Shown piece after piece: positions 1-8,580 of a stretch of DNA of 64,000 bases (within the stretch, counting starts at the first letter, position 1; the number at the start of each line of letters is the position of its first letter). The position numbers and the translations under genes were made by a program. The notes beneath the pieces are model-generated. The model ran no database searches and was not told the DNA's origin. It saw only the letters and a program-made list of their open reading frames with translations. The stretch comes from Pseudomonas sp. CFBP 13711 (GTDB taxonomy: Bacteria > Pseudomonadota > Gammaproteobacteria > Pseudomonadales > Pseudomonadaceae). The stretch spans positions 124,001 through 188,000 of the forward strand of contig NZ_JACYVI010000008.1 in assembly GCF_014842265.1 (NCBI RefSeq), read 5' to 3'.

Positions 1-2121
1 GTCAACGACCCGAACGCGGAAGAATCCCGTCAGGCGCTGGACAAGTACACCGTCGACCTGACCAAGCGCGCCGAGGAAGGCAAGCTTGACCCGGTGATTG
101 GCCGAGACGATGAGATCCGTCGGACCATCCAGGTGCTGCAACGCCGGACCAAGAACAACCCGGTATTGATCGGTGAGCCTGGCGTGGGTAAAACCGCCAT
201 CGCCGAAGGCCTTGCTCAGCGCATCATCAACGGCGAAGTGCCGGACGGCTTGCGTGGCAAGCGTCTGCTGTCCCTGGACATGGGCGCGCTGATCGCGGGC
301 GCCAAGTTCCGTGGCGAGTTTGAAGAGCGCCTGAAAGGCCTGCTCAATGAACTATCGAAGCAGGAAGGGCAGATCATTCTGTTCATCGACGAACTGCACA
401 CCATGGTCGGTGCCGGCAAGGCCGAAGGCTCGATGGACGCCGGCAACATGCTCAAGCCGGCGCTGGCCCGTGGCGAGCTGCATTGCGTGGGCGCCACGAC
501 GCTCAATGAGTACCGCCAATATATAGAGAAGGACGCCGCTCTCGAACGTCGCTTCCAGAAAGTGCTGGTGGATGAACCGAGTGAAGAAGACACCATCGCC
601 ATCCTGCGCGGCTTGAAAGAGCGCTATGAGGTTCACCACAAGGTGGCGATCACCGACGGCGCGATCATTGCGGCGGCCAAACTCAGCCATCGCTACATCA
701 CCGATCGGCAGCTGCCGGACAAGGCTATCGACCTGATCGACGAAGCGGCCAGCCGCATTCGTATGGAGATCGACTCCAAGCCGGAAGTGCTCGACCGTCT
801 TGAGCGTCGCCTGATCCAGTTGAAGGTAGAAGCGCAGGCGCTGAAGAAGGAAGACGACGAGGCCGCGATCAAGCGCCTGGAAAAACTCCAGGAAGAGATC
901 CAGCGCCTTGAGCGGGAGTACGCCGACCTCGAAGAAATCTGGACTTCCGAAAAAGCTGAAGTGACCGGCTCTGCGCAGATTCAGCAGAAGATCGAGCAGT
1001 CTCGCCAGGAACTGGAAGCGGCGCGGCGTAAGGGTGACCTCAACCGCATGGCTGAATTGCAGTACGGCGTGATTCCCGATCTGGAGCGCAGCCTGCAGAT
1101 GGTCGACCAGCACGGCAAGCCGGAGAACCAGCTGCTGCGCAGCAAGGTGACCGAGGAAGAGATTGCCGAAGTCGTGTCCAAGTGGACGGGCATTCCGGTG
1201 TCGAAGATGCTCGAAGGCGAGCGTGACAAGCTGCTGAAAATGGAAGAGCTGCTGCACCAGCGCGTGATCGGGCAGAACGAAGCGGTCGTCGCGGTGGCCA
1301 ACGCTGTGCGCCGGTCGCGTGCCGGGCTGTCGGACCCTAACCGCCCGAGCGGCTCGTTCATGTTCCTCGGCCCAACCGGTGTGGGTAAGACCGAGCTGTG
1401 CAAGGGGCTGGCGGAGTTCCTGTTCGACACCGAAGAGGCGATGGTGCGGATCGATATGTCCGAGTTCATGGAGAAGCATTCCGTGGCTCGTCTGATCGGC
1501 GCGCCCCCTGGCTATGTCGGTTACGAAGAGGGTGGCTATCTGACCGAAGCGGTACGCCGCAAGCCTTACTCGGTCATCCTGCTGGACGAAGTCGAGAAAG
1601 CGCACCCGGACGTCTTCAACGTCCTGCTGCAAGTGCTCGAAGACGGGCGTTTGACCGACAGTCACGGGCGTACGGTGGATTTCCGTAATACCGTGATCGT
1701 CATGACCTCCAACCTGGGCTCGGCTCGCATTCAGGAGCTGGTGGGCGATCGGGAAGGGCAGCGCGCAGCGGTCATGGATGCGCTCACCACGCACTTCCGT
1801 CCGGAGTTCATCAACCGGGTCGACGAAGTGGTGATCTTCGAACCGCTGGCTCGCGACCAGATCGCCGGCATCACCGAGATCCAGTTGGGCCGTCTGCGTC
1901 AGCGTCTGGCGGAGCGCGATCTGCGCCTGGAACTGTCCACCGAGGCGATGGACAAGCTGATCGCCGTCGGCTACGACCCTGTGTACGGCGCGCGTCCGCT
2001 CAAACGAGCGATCCAGCGCTGGATCGAAAACCCGCTGGCTCAGTTGATCCTGTCGGGTGGCTTCATGCCCGGCACCAGCATCAGAGGCACGGTGCAGGAC
2101 GACGAGATCGTCTTCGGCTGA
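1..2121 (+). CDS. clpB: ATP-dependent disaggregase chaperone ClpB (5' end outside window)
   Basis: The frame is open from base 1, so the N-terminal domain lies upstream and about 707 residues are present. ClpB is a cytosolic hexameric AAA+ disaggregase that rescues aggregated proteins together with DnaK/DnaJ/GrpE. Visible are the first ATPase domain (Walker A GEPGVGKT, Walker B ILFIDELH), a long Glu/Lys/Arg-rich coiled-coil middle domain that distinguishes ClpB from ClpA, and the second ATPase domain (Walker A GPTGVGKTE, Walker B ILLDEVEKAHP) with the YDPVYGARPLKRAI sensor-2 region. The stop is followed 27 bases later by a clear terminator. The GTG at 94 is an internal valine, not a start. 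Confidence 0.98.
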   Translation, partial: VNDPNAEESRQALDKYTVDLTKRAEEGKLDPVIGRDDEIRRTIQVLQRRTKNNPVLIGEPGVGKTAIAEGLAQRIINGEVPDGLRGKRLLSLDMGALIAGAKFRGEFEERLKGLLNELSKQEGQIILFIDELHTMVGAGKAEGSMDAGNMLKPALARGELHCVGATTLNEYRQYIEKDAALERRFQKVLVDEPSEEDTIAILRGLKERYEVHHKVAITDGAIIAAAKLSHRYITDRQLPDKAIDLIDEAASRIRMEIDSKPEVLDRLERRLIQLKVEAQALKKEDDEAAIKRLEKLQEEIQRLEREYADLEEIWTSEKAEVTGSAQIQQKIEQSRQELEAARRKGDLNRMAELQYGVIPDLERSLQMVDQHGKPENQLLRSKVTEEEIAEVVSKWTGIPVSKMLEGERDKLLKMEELLHQRVIGQNEAVVAVANAVRRSRAGLSDPNRPSGSFMFLGPTGVGKTELCKGLAEFLFDTEEAMVRIDMSEFMEKHSVARLIGAPPGYVGYEEGGYLTEAVRRKPYSVILLDEVEKAHPDVFNVLLQVLEDGRLTDSHGRTVDFRNTVIVMTSNLGSARIQELVGDREGQRAAVMDALTTHFRPEFINRVDEVVIFEPLARDQIAGITEIQLGRLRQRLAERDLRLELSTEAMDKLIAVGYDPVYGARPLKRAIQRWIENPLAQLILSGGFMPGTSIRGTVQDDEIVFG

Positions 2122-2148
2122 TCTCCGCTTCTATATAGAGGCGCAGAA

Positions 2149-2175
2149 GGGCTCTCCTGGTGGGAGCCCTTTTTT
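2149..2175 (+). terminator. Rho-independent terminator of clpB
   Basis: Stem GGGCTC / GAGCCC at 2149-2154 and 2164-2169, extended inside by CC/GG around a short loop, is followed directly by six T residues. It lies 27 bases after the clpB stop. Confidence 0.85.
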
Positions 2176-2274
2176 ATGCGCCGTGATTTATTCACTGAAC
2201 CGCAGGATTTTCGGGGGCTTGAGGACGATCCACAAAAAAATCGCAAATCATTGTCTTGAAAGCAATTTAGAGGG

Positions 2275-2302
2275 TTGACAGGTGTTTCTGGAAATGTAGA
2301 AT
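2275..2302 (+). promoter_or_regulatory. Strong sigma70-type promoter of the tRNA cluster
   Basis: A perfect -35 box TTGACA (2275-2280), a 16-base spacer and a -10 box TAGAAT (2297-2302) are followed by a GC-rich discriminator (agcgcgcc), as is usual for stringently controlled stable-RNA promoters. The predicted start near 2309 lies about 160 bases before the first tRNA, so the primary transcript would have a long 5' leader. The leader (2303-2471) shows no gene. Confidence 0.75.
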
Positions 2303-2471
2303 AGCGCGCCTCAGAGACGTGAACGCAGCGATGCAAACAGGTCGAAGAGGCTGAAAATGCAGTAGGTTCAGTGAGGTAAGTGCCAGATTCGTCTGGTGAA
2401 GATTTACTGAATTTGTTGTGTTGAAGCGCGTCAAACGCTGCATCTGAAATTGATAGATTTGAAAAGATCGT

Positions 2472-2547
2472 TCCGTGATAGCTCAGTCGGTAGAGCAAAT
2501 GACTGTTAATCATTGGGTCCCAGGTTCGAGTCCTGGTCACGGAGCCA
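2472..2547 (+). tRNA. tRNA-Asn(GTT)
   Basis: A 76-base cloverleaf with acceptor strands TCCGTGA/TCACGGA, D-arm GCTCAGTCGGTAGAGC, anticodon GTT in the loop ctGTTaa, T-arm with GGTTCGAGTCC and an encoded CCA. First gene of the cluster. Confidence 0.97.
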
Positions 2548-2567
2548 ATTTCAAGAGGTAGTACCGT

Positions 2568-2644
2568 CGGGGTATAGCGCAGTCCGGTAGCGCGCCTGCT
2601 TTGGGAGCAGGATGTCAGGAGTTCGAATCCCCTTACCCCGACCA
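2568..2644 (+). tRNA. tRNA-Pro(TGG), copy 1
   Basis: A 77-base cloverleaf with acceptor strands CGGGGTA/TACCCCG, anticodon loop ttTGGga on the stem CCTGC/GCAGG, T-arm GAGTTCGAATCCCC and an encoded CCA. It is identical to the second copy at 2821. Confidence 0.97.
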
Positions 2645-2650
2645 TTATTT

Positions 2651-2726
2651 GGGTCGTTAGCTCAGTTGGTAGAGCAGTTGGCTTTTAACCAATTGGTCGT
2701 AGGTTCGAATCCCACACGACCCACCA
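2651..2726 (+). tRNA. tRNA-Lys(TTT)
   Basis: A 76-base cloverleaf with acceptor strands GGGTCGT/ACGACCC, anticodon loop ctTTTaa, T-arm GTAGGTTCGAATCCCAC and an encoded CCA. It starts only 6 bases after tRNA-Pro copy 1. Confidence 0.97.
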
Positions 2727-2820
2727 TTTTTGACCTGGCTTCATCGGGTTGGATCTTAGGGAGTGACGCCATTCGCGTCACCCGCTCTGAAAATACCTTA
2801 GGGTGTTTTCAATGTTTCAA

Positions 2821-2897
2821 CGGGGTATAGCGCAGTCCGGTAGCGCGCCTGCTTTGGGAGCAGGATGTCAGGAGTTCGAATCCCCTTACCCCGACCA
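2821..2897 (+). tRNA. tRNA-Pro(TGG), copy 2
   Basis: Base-for-base identical to the copy at 2568-2644 over all 77 positions, with the same CCA end. It is separated from tRNA-Lys by about 95 bases without a gene and is the last member of the cluster. A recent duplication or gene conversion would explain the identity. Confidence 0.97.
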
Positions 2898-2960
2898 TTT
2901 TCGCCCCAGCTGTATCCGGGCAGAAAATACCGCTGAAGCGCCACCCGCGCTGAAGCCACA

Positions 2961-2987
2961 AAAAAGCGTCCTTCGGGACGCTTTTTT
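2961..2987. terminator. Bidirectional terminator between the tRNA cluster and pstS
   Basis: An 11-base-pair stem AAAAAGCGTCC/GGACGCTTTTT closes a TTCG tetraloop. The T-run serves the rightward tRNA transcript and the A-run serves the leftward pstS-type transcript, whose stop is at 3000. Confidence 0.9.
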
Positions 2988-2999
2988 CGTTTCTGGCAT

Positions 3000-4034
3000 T
3001 TACTGAGCCTTGGGCGGGTTAGCCCAATAAGCTTCGATCTGATTTTTCAGGTCATCGGGGATCGGTGCGAAGTCGAGCGAGCGTGCGTGTTCCTGCCCGC
3101 TCTCCAGCGTCCAGCGAAAAAAATCCTGAACGGTCTTCTGACGATCAACGTCCTTGGGCTGCTTGTACATCACGATGAACGTCGCGGCGGTAATCGGATA
3201 AGCGTTTTCCCCCGGCGCGTCGAGCATCGACAGGTCGAAATCCTTCGCGTTTTTCCAGTCTGCTGTGGCCGCTGCCGCCTGAAAGCTTTCGGTGCTCGGC
3301 GTCACGAACGTGCCGGCAGCATTCTGCAGCAGCCCATAATTCAACTTCTGCTGTTTGACGTAGGCGTACTCGACGTAGCCGATCGAGTTTGGCACCTGCT
3401 TCACGTACGTCGCCACGCCTTCGCTGCCTTTGCTGCCCATGCCCACCGGCCACTTCACCGACGCGCCTGCGCCAAGCTGGTTCTTCCATTGCGGGCTGAC
3501 CTTCGCCAGGTAACTGACCCAGTTGAACGTGGTGCCGGAATCATCCGAGCGATACACCACGCTGATTTTCGCGTCAGGCAATTTCACGCCCGGGTTCAGG
3601 GCGGCGAGGGCAGGGTCATTCCATTTGCTGATTTTGCCCAGGTAGATGTCGGCAAGCACCGGGCCTGTGAATTTCAGGGTCCCCGGTTTGACCGAGGCGA
3701 CGTTGATGACAGGAACAATGCCGCCGATCACAGAAGGGAACTGCTGCAGGCCGAAAGTTTGGAGGTCTGCCGAGTTCATCGGGCGGTCAGTCGCGCCGAA
3801 ATCCACGGCGCCTTCCTTTATCAGGGCAATGCCCGCGCCAGAGCCGATGTACTGATAATTGACCTTGATCTGAGTCTTCTGGTTGTAGTCGGTCGCCCAT
3901 TTGTACAGCACCGGATAAATGAACGTGGAGCCGGCGCCGGTGACCTCGGACGCTGCGCCTGCCGTGGCGGCCATGGATAGATTGAGCGCGATGCCGAGGC
4001 CTGCGGCCAGCATCAGTCGTGAGAGCTGCAACAT
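3000..4034 (-). CDS. pstS: Phosphate ABC transporter substrate-binding protein, PstS family
   Basis: A periplasmic phosphate-binding protein of 344 residues feeding a PstABC importer. It begins with a signal peptide (LSRLMLAAGLGIALNLSMA) ending near TAGAA. It carries the family motifs GAGSTFIYPV, IGSGAGIA, DFGATDRPM and YRSDDSGTTFNW, whose Ser/Thr/Asp side chains bind phosphate. The ATG at 4034 is preferred over a start 22 codons upstream because AGGAAG lies 6 bases before it and the signal peptide follows directly. No pstCAB genes adjoin; it stands alone between the tRNA cluster and a diguanylate cyclase gene. A Pho-box-like sequence lies upstream. Confidence 0.93.
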   Translation of the reverse strand: MLQLSRLMLAAGLGIALNLSMAATAGAASEVTGAGSTFIYPVLYKWATDYNQKTQIKVNYQYIGSGAGIALIKEGAVDFGATDRPMNSADLQTFGLQQFPSVIGGIVPVINVASVKPGTLKFTGPVLADIYLGKISKWNDPALAALNPGVKLPDAKISVVYRSDDSGTTFNWVSYLAKVSPQWKNQLGAGASVKWPVGMGSKGSEGVATYVKQVPNSIGYVEYAYVKQQKLNYGLLQNAAGTFVTPSTESFQAAAATADWKNAKDFDLSMLDAPGENAYPITAATFIVMYKQPKDVDRQKTVQDFFRWTLESGQEHARSLDFAPIPDDLKNQIEAYWANPPKAQ

Positions 4035-4105
4035 GGATGACTTCCTGTAATCAAGCGACATCGGGGTGAGATGCGTTGATGGGATCACAGCAAACAGCAC
4101 GTTTT

Positions 4106-4123
4106 TATGACAAGACGTGACAG
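4106..4123 (-). promoter_or_regulatory. Pho-box-like direct repeat upstream of pstS
   Basis: On the minus strand the sequence CTGTCACGTCTTGTCAT holds two near-copies of the PhoB half-site CTGTCAT. They are 10 bases apart instead of the usual 11, so the match is imperfect. It lies about 70 bases before the pstS ATG, and PhoB control of pstS is well known. Confidence 0.4.
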
Positions 4124-4246
4124 ATTTTCTTCATCGGCAGGTTGATCAATCGCGGCGGCCAAGCCCGTTATTTACACGTCGCTCCGGGTGCGGACTCATG
4201 AGGCCCGGTATAAACTTCAGGCAGTCTTTTCAGGATCGGCCGTTAT

Positions 4247-5647
4247 ATGAAGTCGCCAACTCCTCCATTCGAGCAACAGCGACTTGAAGCGCTGCATCTT
4301 CTCGAAGTTCTCGACACTCCCCCCGAGGTCGCCCTAGACCGGATCACTCGTCTGGTGGCGCAAGTGCTGAACGTGCCGATCGCTCTGATATCGCTGGTGG
4401 ATCAGGACCGTCAGTGGTTCAAGTCCCGAGTAGGGCTTGAAGCGACAGAGTTGCCGCGGGAGCTCGCGTTCTGTACGCACGCCATCCTTGAGGCCACCGA
4501 GCTTGTGGTGCCCGATGCGGTCGAAGACGCGCGTTTCTGCGACAACCAACTGGTCACAGGCGATCCCCATATCCGTTTTTATGCTGGCGTACCCATACGC
4601 ACCAGCCAGGGCTTTGCCGTGGGCACGCTTTGCGCCATTGACGCGCAGCCCAGAATCCTCACCCCAGACGAGCTGTCCATCCTCCACGACCTGGCCGAGA
4701 TCGTCAGCCGGGAAATGCAGCTGCGGGAAAACCTGATGCTGACGCGGATTCAGAAGAATCGCTCCGAGGCCTTGTTTCAGGCCAGTGAGGCGGGCTATCG
4801 CTCGATGTTCGAGCTGGCGTCGGTAGGCATTGCGCTGGTCGCGCCGGACGGTGGCTGGATCAGCGTCAACGCCGCGCTGTGCGATGTCCTTGGCTACGCG
4901 CCCGATGAGCTCAAGCACCTGACGTTTCAGGACATCACCCACCCCGACGATCTGGGCAGTGATCTTGAGATGCTGCATCAGCTGAGCGTCGGTGAAATCA
5001 ACAGCTACCAGATGGAGAAGCGTTACCTGCGCAAAGACGGCAGAGCGGTTTGGGTCAATCTGAGCGTCACGAAAAAGCTGTCCGAAGCAGGAGAGCTGGA
5101 ATATTTCATTTCGATCATCCAGAACATTCAGGCGCGCAAGGAGCTAGAGCAGGAGGCCCGACATGACTCCCTGACCGGTCTGCACAATCGCCGCGCGCTG
5201 GACTCGCTGTTGCCGATCGCTCAGGCGCGGGCGGATCGCTCCAGATTGCAAATGGCGCTGATGTTCATTGACCTGGATGGATTCAAAGTCATCAACGACA
5301 GTTACGGGCACGATGCCGGTGATGATCTGCTGCGCGCTATCGCCACACGTTTGCAGAGCTGCATCCGCAGGACCGACAGCCTGGTGCGGCTGGCCGGTGA
5401 CGAATTTATCGTGATTCTCGAAGGCATCACGCCGGGCGTGGAAGAAGCGCGCGAAGTGGGTCAGAAACTCCTCGTCGCGATTGCACAGCCCCTCACGATC
5501 AAAGGCGATGTCATTTGCAGCAACGCCAGCATCGGCTTTTCCATGTACGAACCCGGCTCCGGCAAAGCCCCGGACGAACTCATGCGCGAGGCCGACCGCT
5601 GGATGTACAAGGCTAAGCATTTGGGCAAAGGGCGGGTGATGCCGTAA
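4247..5647 (+). CDS. GAF-PAS-GGDEF diguanylate cyclase
   Basis: A cytosolic 466-residue protein predicted to make cyclic di-GMP from two GTP. A GAF domain occupies about residues 20-165 (IALISLVDQDRQWFKS, FCTHAI, YAGVPI). A PAS/PAC module covers about 175-295 (ASVGIALVAPDGGWISVNAAL). A GGDEF domain follows from about 300 (HDSLTGLHNRRAL, DLDGFKVINDSYGHDAGD). The active-site motif is AGDEF rather than GGDEF, a tolerated variant. RRTD five residues before it matches the RxxD inhibitory site, so product feedback is expected. No EAL domain is present. No membrane segment is visible, so the signal is probably cytoplasmic. It is transcribed away from pstS. Confidence 0.92.
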   Translation: MKSPTPPFEQQRLEALHLLEVLDTPPEVALDRITRLVAQVLNVPIALISLVDQDRQWFKSRVGLEATELPRELAFCTHAILEATELVVPDAVEDARFCDNQLVTGDPHIRFYAGVPIRTSQGFAVGTLCAIDAQPRILTPDELSILHDLAEIVSREMQLRENLMLTRIQKNRSEALFQASEAGYRSMFELASVGIALVAPDGGWISVNAALCDVLGYAPDELKHLTFQDITHPDDLGSDLEMLHQLSVGEINSYQMEKRYLRKDGRAVWVNLSVTKKLSEAGELEYFISIIQNIQARKELEQEARHDSLTGLHNRRALDSLLPIAQARADRSRLQMALMFIDLDGFKVINDSYGHDAGDDLLRAIATRLQSCIRRTDSLVRLAGDEFIVILEGITPGVEEAREVGQKLLVAIAQPLTIKGDVICSNASIGFSMYEPGSGKAPDELMREADRWMYKAKHLGKGRVMP

Positions 5648-5745
5648 CGGGCGCGCACTCTCGCGCCCGCCCGGTAAGCCGGGCGTGTGGAATGGGGGGG
5701 AATGAGGCCCGCCGCATTGGCGCGGCGGACCTGCAGGACTCAGCC

Positions 5746-7044
5746 TTAGTGCAGCTTCATCCGTGGCTCGGTGCCGCGACCGATTCGGCTGCCCAGCATG
5801 AGCATCAGCGTGCGGAACATGCCGTAAAGCGCCATCTGGTGCATGCGGTACAGCGAAACGTAGAACATGCGTGCCAGCCAGCCTTCAAGCATGACGCTAC
5901 CGGTCAGGTTGCCCATCAGATTGCCGACTGCCGAGAACTTCGACAGCGAAATCAGCGAGCCATAGTCCTTGTAGCGATACTCGGGCAGCGTGCCGCCCTC
6001 GATGCGCAGCTTCAGCGACTTCACCAGCAACGATGCCTGTTGATGCGCCGCTTGCGCACGGGGCGGGACGTTGCGGTCAGTGCCTTTTTGCGGGCAGGCC
6101 GCGCAGTCACCAAAAGCGAAGATATTGTCGTCGCGGGAGGTCTGCAGCGTCGGACGCACTTGCAGCTGGTTGATGCGATTGGTCTCAAGGCCGGCGATGC
6201 CTTCCAGAAATGCCGGAGCGCGGATGCCCGCCGCCCAGACCTTCAGCGTTGCAGGAATCACCTGACCGGTCGCAGTCACCAGGCTGTCAGCCGTCACCTC
6301 GCTGACCGCCGAATTGGTCAGCACCGTGACGCCCAGTTTTTCCAGCGTCTTGTGCACCGGTCCGCCAATGCGTTCCGGCAATGCCGGCAAGACGCGCGGG
6401 CCGGCCTCGATCACCGTGATACGCAGATTTTCCGGCTTGATCTGGCCCAGCCCGTAGGCCGCCAGTTCGTGGGCCGCGTTGTGCAGTTCCGCAGCCAGCT
6501 CGACACCCGTGGCCCCGGCACCGACGATGGCGACGTTGATCTCTTCGGCCGCATCATTCTGGCTGGCGTGGGCACGCAGATAGCGATTGAGCAATTGCTG
6601 ATGGAAGCGCTCGGCCTGCTTGCGGGTGTCAAGGAACAGGCAGTGTTCTGCCGCGCCTTTGGTGCCGAAATCATTGGTCGTACTGCCCACGGAAATCACC
6701 AGTGAGTCGTAATCCAGGCTGCGCGCCGGGACCAGCTCATTGCCGTTTTCGTCGAGGGTTTCGGCCAGGTGGATCTGCTTGTTCTCCCGATCCAGACCGG
6801 TCATGCGACCCATCTGGAACTGAAAGTGGTTCCACTTGGCTTGCGCCACGTAGTTCAGCTCGTCCTCATAGGAGTTGAGCGACCCGGCGGCCACCTCGTG
6901 CAGCAGCGGTTTCCAGATGTGGGTCAGGTTGGCGTCGACCAGCGTGACGCTGGCGGTGCCTTTCTTGCCCAGGGTTTTACCCAGACGGGTAGCCAGCTCC
7001 AGACCGCCAGCGCCTCCGCCGACAATCACAATACGATGGGTCAT
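5746..7044 (-). CDS. ndh: Type II NADH dehydrogenase (NADH:quinone oxidoreductase)
   Basis: A 432-residue monotopic flavoenzyme that transfers electrons from NADH to quinone without pumping protons. The FAD-binding Rossmann motif GGGAGGLELA is at the N-terminus. The NAD-binding motif GAGATGVELAAEL lies near residue 175. The FAD-contacting FAFGDCA and the quinone-site-like PRAQAAHQQA follow. The C-terminal membrane-anchoring region is rich in Met and aromatic residues (MLEGWLARMFYVSLYRMHQMALYG is split here as two amphipathic stretches). It converges with the diguanylate cyclase gene. Several GC-rich hairpins without T-runs lie between the two stops. Confidence 0.93.
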   Translation of the reverse strand: MTHRIVIVGGGAGGLELATRLGKTLGKKGTASVTLVDANLTHIWKPLLHEVAAGSLNSYEDELNYVAQAKWNHFQFQMGRMTGLDRENKQIHLAETLDENGNELVPARSLDYDSLVISVGSTTNDFGTKGAAEHCLFLDTRKQAERFHQQLLNRYLRAHASQNDAAEEINVAIVGAGATGVELAAELHNAAHELAAYGLGQIKPENLRITVIEAGPRVLPALPERIGGPVHKTLEKLGVTVLTNSAVSEVTADSLVTATGQVIPATLKVWAAGIRAPAFLEGIAGLETNRINQLQVRPTLQTSRDDNIFAFGDCAACPQKGTDRNVPPRAQAAHQQASLLVKSLKLRIEGGTLPEYRYKDYGSLISLSKFSAVGNLMGNLTGSVMLEGWLARMFYVSLYRMHQMALYGMFRTLMLMLGSRIGRGTEPRMKLH

Positions 7045-7107
7045 GGGGATATCTCATAAGGTTTAAGGAATTCTGTGTCAGCGCAATCCGCGCGAGCGCA
7101 AGGCAGC

Positions 7108-7269
7108 TCATAGCGTCAGATTGCTCTGTAAATGGCTCAAAAAGGGCCCGGTCCAAGCACCACCACAAGGAGCCGCCAACGCCAAAAAGGCCGGCGCTCG
7201 ACTTGGGCGGGGGGCTCGAACGTACGCTTCGACACGCGCGGTGTCGGCAGGTTTCAGGCGGCTGATCAT
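7108..7269 (-). pseudogene. Small DUF3094-like gene with apparent frameshift
   Basis: An ATG at 7269 preceded by AAAGAG opens a 53-codon frame starting MISRLKPADTARVEAYV. This matches what I recall of the small DUF3094 proteins found beside ndh in Pseudomonas. After residue 18 the frame turns implausible. The +1 frame instead reads AQVERRPFWRWRLLVVVLG, which fits the expected VERRPF plus membrane segment. The switch coincides with a run of six G (7209-7214, plus strand). One base fewer would restore the family sequence. The family call is from memory; the frame change is visible in the sequence. Confidence 0.5.
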
Positions 7270-7298
7270 TTGAGGCTCTTTATCACTATTGACCCGGA

Positions 7299-7838
7299 TC
7301 AGGAAACGGCGCTGTTGGCTGCGTTAAAGTCCTGGACGCTCGGTTCGATTGGCTCGATACACAAAACATCATCCAGACGCACGATGCCGCTTTGTATCAC
7401 CCGCGCGGTGATTCCGCCATGGCCGCGAACGGCCTGGAAGATGCCGTGGCCGAGACGTTGCTCAAGGCGCGCGCAGGGTTGGCACCAGCCAGTGGTTTCG
7501 AAGATCGCCTGACCGATGCGGAAACGTCGGTTTTTCAGGCTGAACAGGTTGATGCCGCTGATCACGATGTTTCGTCGTAGATCCTGGGGCAACACCGGGT
7601 TGTCCTCGGCCCGGCCCATCAGCGAGCTGACCACGGCGAAATGCTCCCACTGGATCAGCGTCACCTGTCGGGCGTTGCGCGGGCCAGGGCGTGCGTGATC
7701 ACCCGTCAGGCCTGCTTCGCGACGGGCTTCCACGGCGTCCAGCTCAACCATCTCGCCACGGGATTCCGGGCGCACGCCGATCCAGCGCACGCGTCCACGC
7801 TGGGGTACATCGGCGATCAATTCCTGCAACGGACTCAT
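7299..7838 (-). CDS. MOSC domain-containing protein
   Basis: A 179-residue soluble protein consisting of one MOSC beta-barrel, the sulfur-carrier domain related to the C-terminus of molybdenum cofactor sulfurase. Supporting features are IGVRPESRGEMVELDAVEA near the N-terminus, LTGDHARPGPRNARQVTLIQ, RRNIVISGINL and TTGWCQPCARL, whose cysteines are the likely sulfur or metal site. Its ATG overlaps the stop of the upstream DUF1780 gene as ATGA, so the two are translationally coupled. The substrate is unknown; members act in N-hydroxylated base reduction or cofactor handling. Confidence 0.85.
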   Translation of the reverse strand: MSPLQELIADVPQRGRVRWIGVRPESRGEMVELDAVEARREAGLTGDHARPGPRNARQVTLIQWEHFAVVSSLMGRAEDNPVLPQDLRRNIVISGINLFSLKNRRFRIGQAIFETTGWCQPCARLEQRLGHGIFQAVRGHGGITARVIQSGIVRLDDVLCIEPIEPSVQDFNAANSAVS

Positions 7839-8464
7839 AAACTGATTCCCACATCAAAAACCACGCTGCGGCCCAAATTGGTCCGCAGGAAATCCGGGGC
7901 ATCCGGATGGGCGAACAATACCCGGGCGAAGGTCGGCCCGACCAGCGAGAGTGATCGCCAGCCCTGGCGCAGATATTCGGTAGGCGGCGGAAAGTGGCTG
8001 TTCAGGTCGAGCACCTCGCGCTTGAGGCTGGCGAAGGCGATGATGTCGAGTTCGCCCAGATCCAGCCCGCGTTCTTTGTAGTTGTGAGCTTTTTTGCGCA
8101 GGGTTGGCGCCAGGCGCCGCAGCAATTCGGCGGCGGGGATGCGTTTGGGTTTGGCTTCCCGGCGCACCAGTTGGCTGAGGGAAAATGCACTGCGTCGACG
8201 TTGCAGTTCTTCGCGCCATTCATCGTTCAACCGACGGCCTTCGTCCAGAACGAAGAACACTTCAAAACACGCATCGCGAAACAGCACGTCCGGCGGCTCT
8301 TGCCCGGCAGGCAGGAAGTCGTCGGTGCGATGGGGAATGTTCAGGCCCTGCAGCAACCGTTCGCACACCCAACGCTCGCGCTCCCATTTGCGCGCATTGG
8401 ACAGAAACGCATTGGCTTGCTCGGCCTGGCTCGTCAAAAGACGCAGATAATCGGAGTCATCCAT
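7835..8464 (-). CDS. DUF1780 family protein
   Basis: A 209-residue cytosolic protein of a family I know mainly from Pseudomonas, with no settled function. The ATG at 8464 (MDDSDYLRLL) is chosen over one 26 codons upstream because the upstream stretch has no family-like sequence. The protein is rich in charged helices (NARKWERERWVCERLL, LNDEWREELQRRRSAF) and has a DVLFRDACFEVFFVLDEGRR block that resembles a restriction-nuclease-like fold; that last point is inference. The ATGA overlap with the MOSC gene marks an operon. Confidence 0.8.
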   Translation of the reverse strand: MDDSDYLRLLTSQAEQANAFLSNARKWERERWVCERLLQGLNIPHRTDDFLPAGQEPPDVLFRDACFEVFFVLDEGRRLNDEWREELQRRRSAFSLSQLVRREAKPKRIPAAELLRRLAPTLRKKAHNYKERGLDLGELDIIAFASLKREVLDLNSHFPPPTEYLRQGWRSLSLVGPTFARVLFAHPDAPDFLRTNLGRSVVFDVGISL

Positions 8465-8580
8465 GCCGCCAAGCTTAACGCTCTGGAGGGGAGAAGAAAC
8501 ACTGGGGCCGAGATAAAGTTGGCCGGGGAGGCGCTGATCCATTTAAGAAGCTGCCCGGCGCATGAGCGGGGTCTGGCAGG

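Noticed and set aside
352..1794. Long minus-strand open frame of 480 codons opposite clpB
   Set aside because: It mirrors the codon structure of clpB in GC-rich DNA, has an Arg/His-rich composition and no RBS.
3087..3980. Plus-strand open frame opposite pstS
   Set aside because: Arg/His-rich shadow of the phosphate-binding protein gene with no recognisable domain.
5692..6705. Plus-strand open frame of 337 codons opposite ndh
   Set aside because: Shadow frame; composition is unlike any protein and ndh is clear on the other strand.
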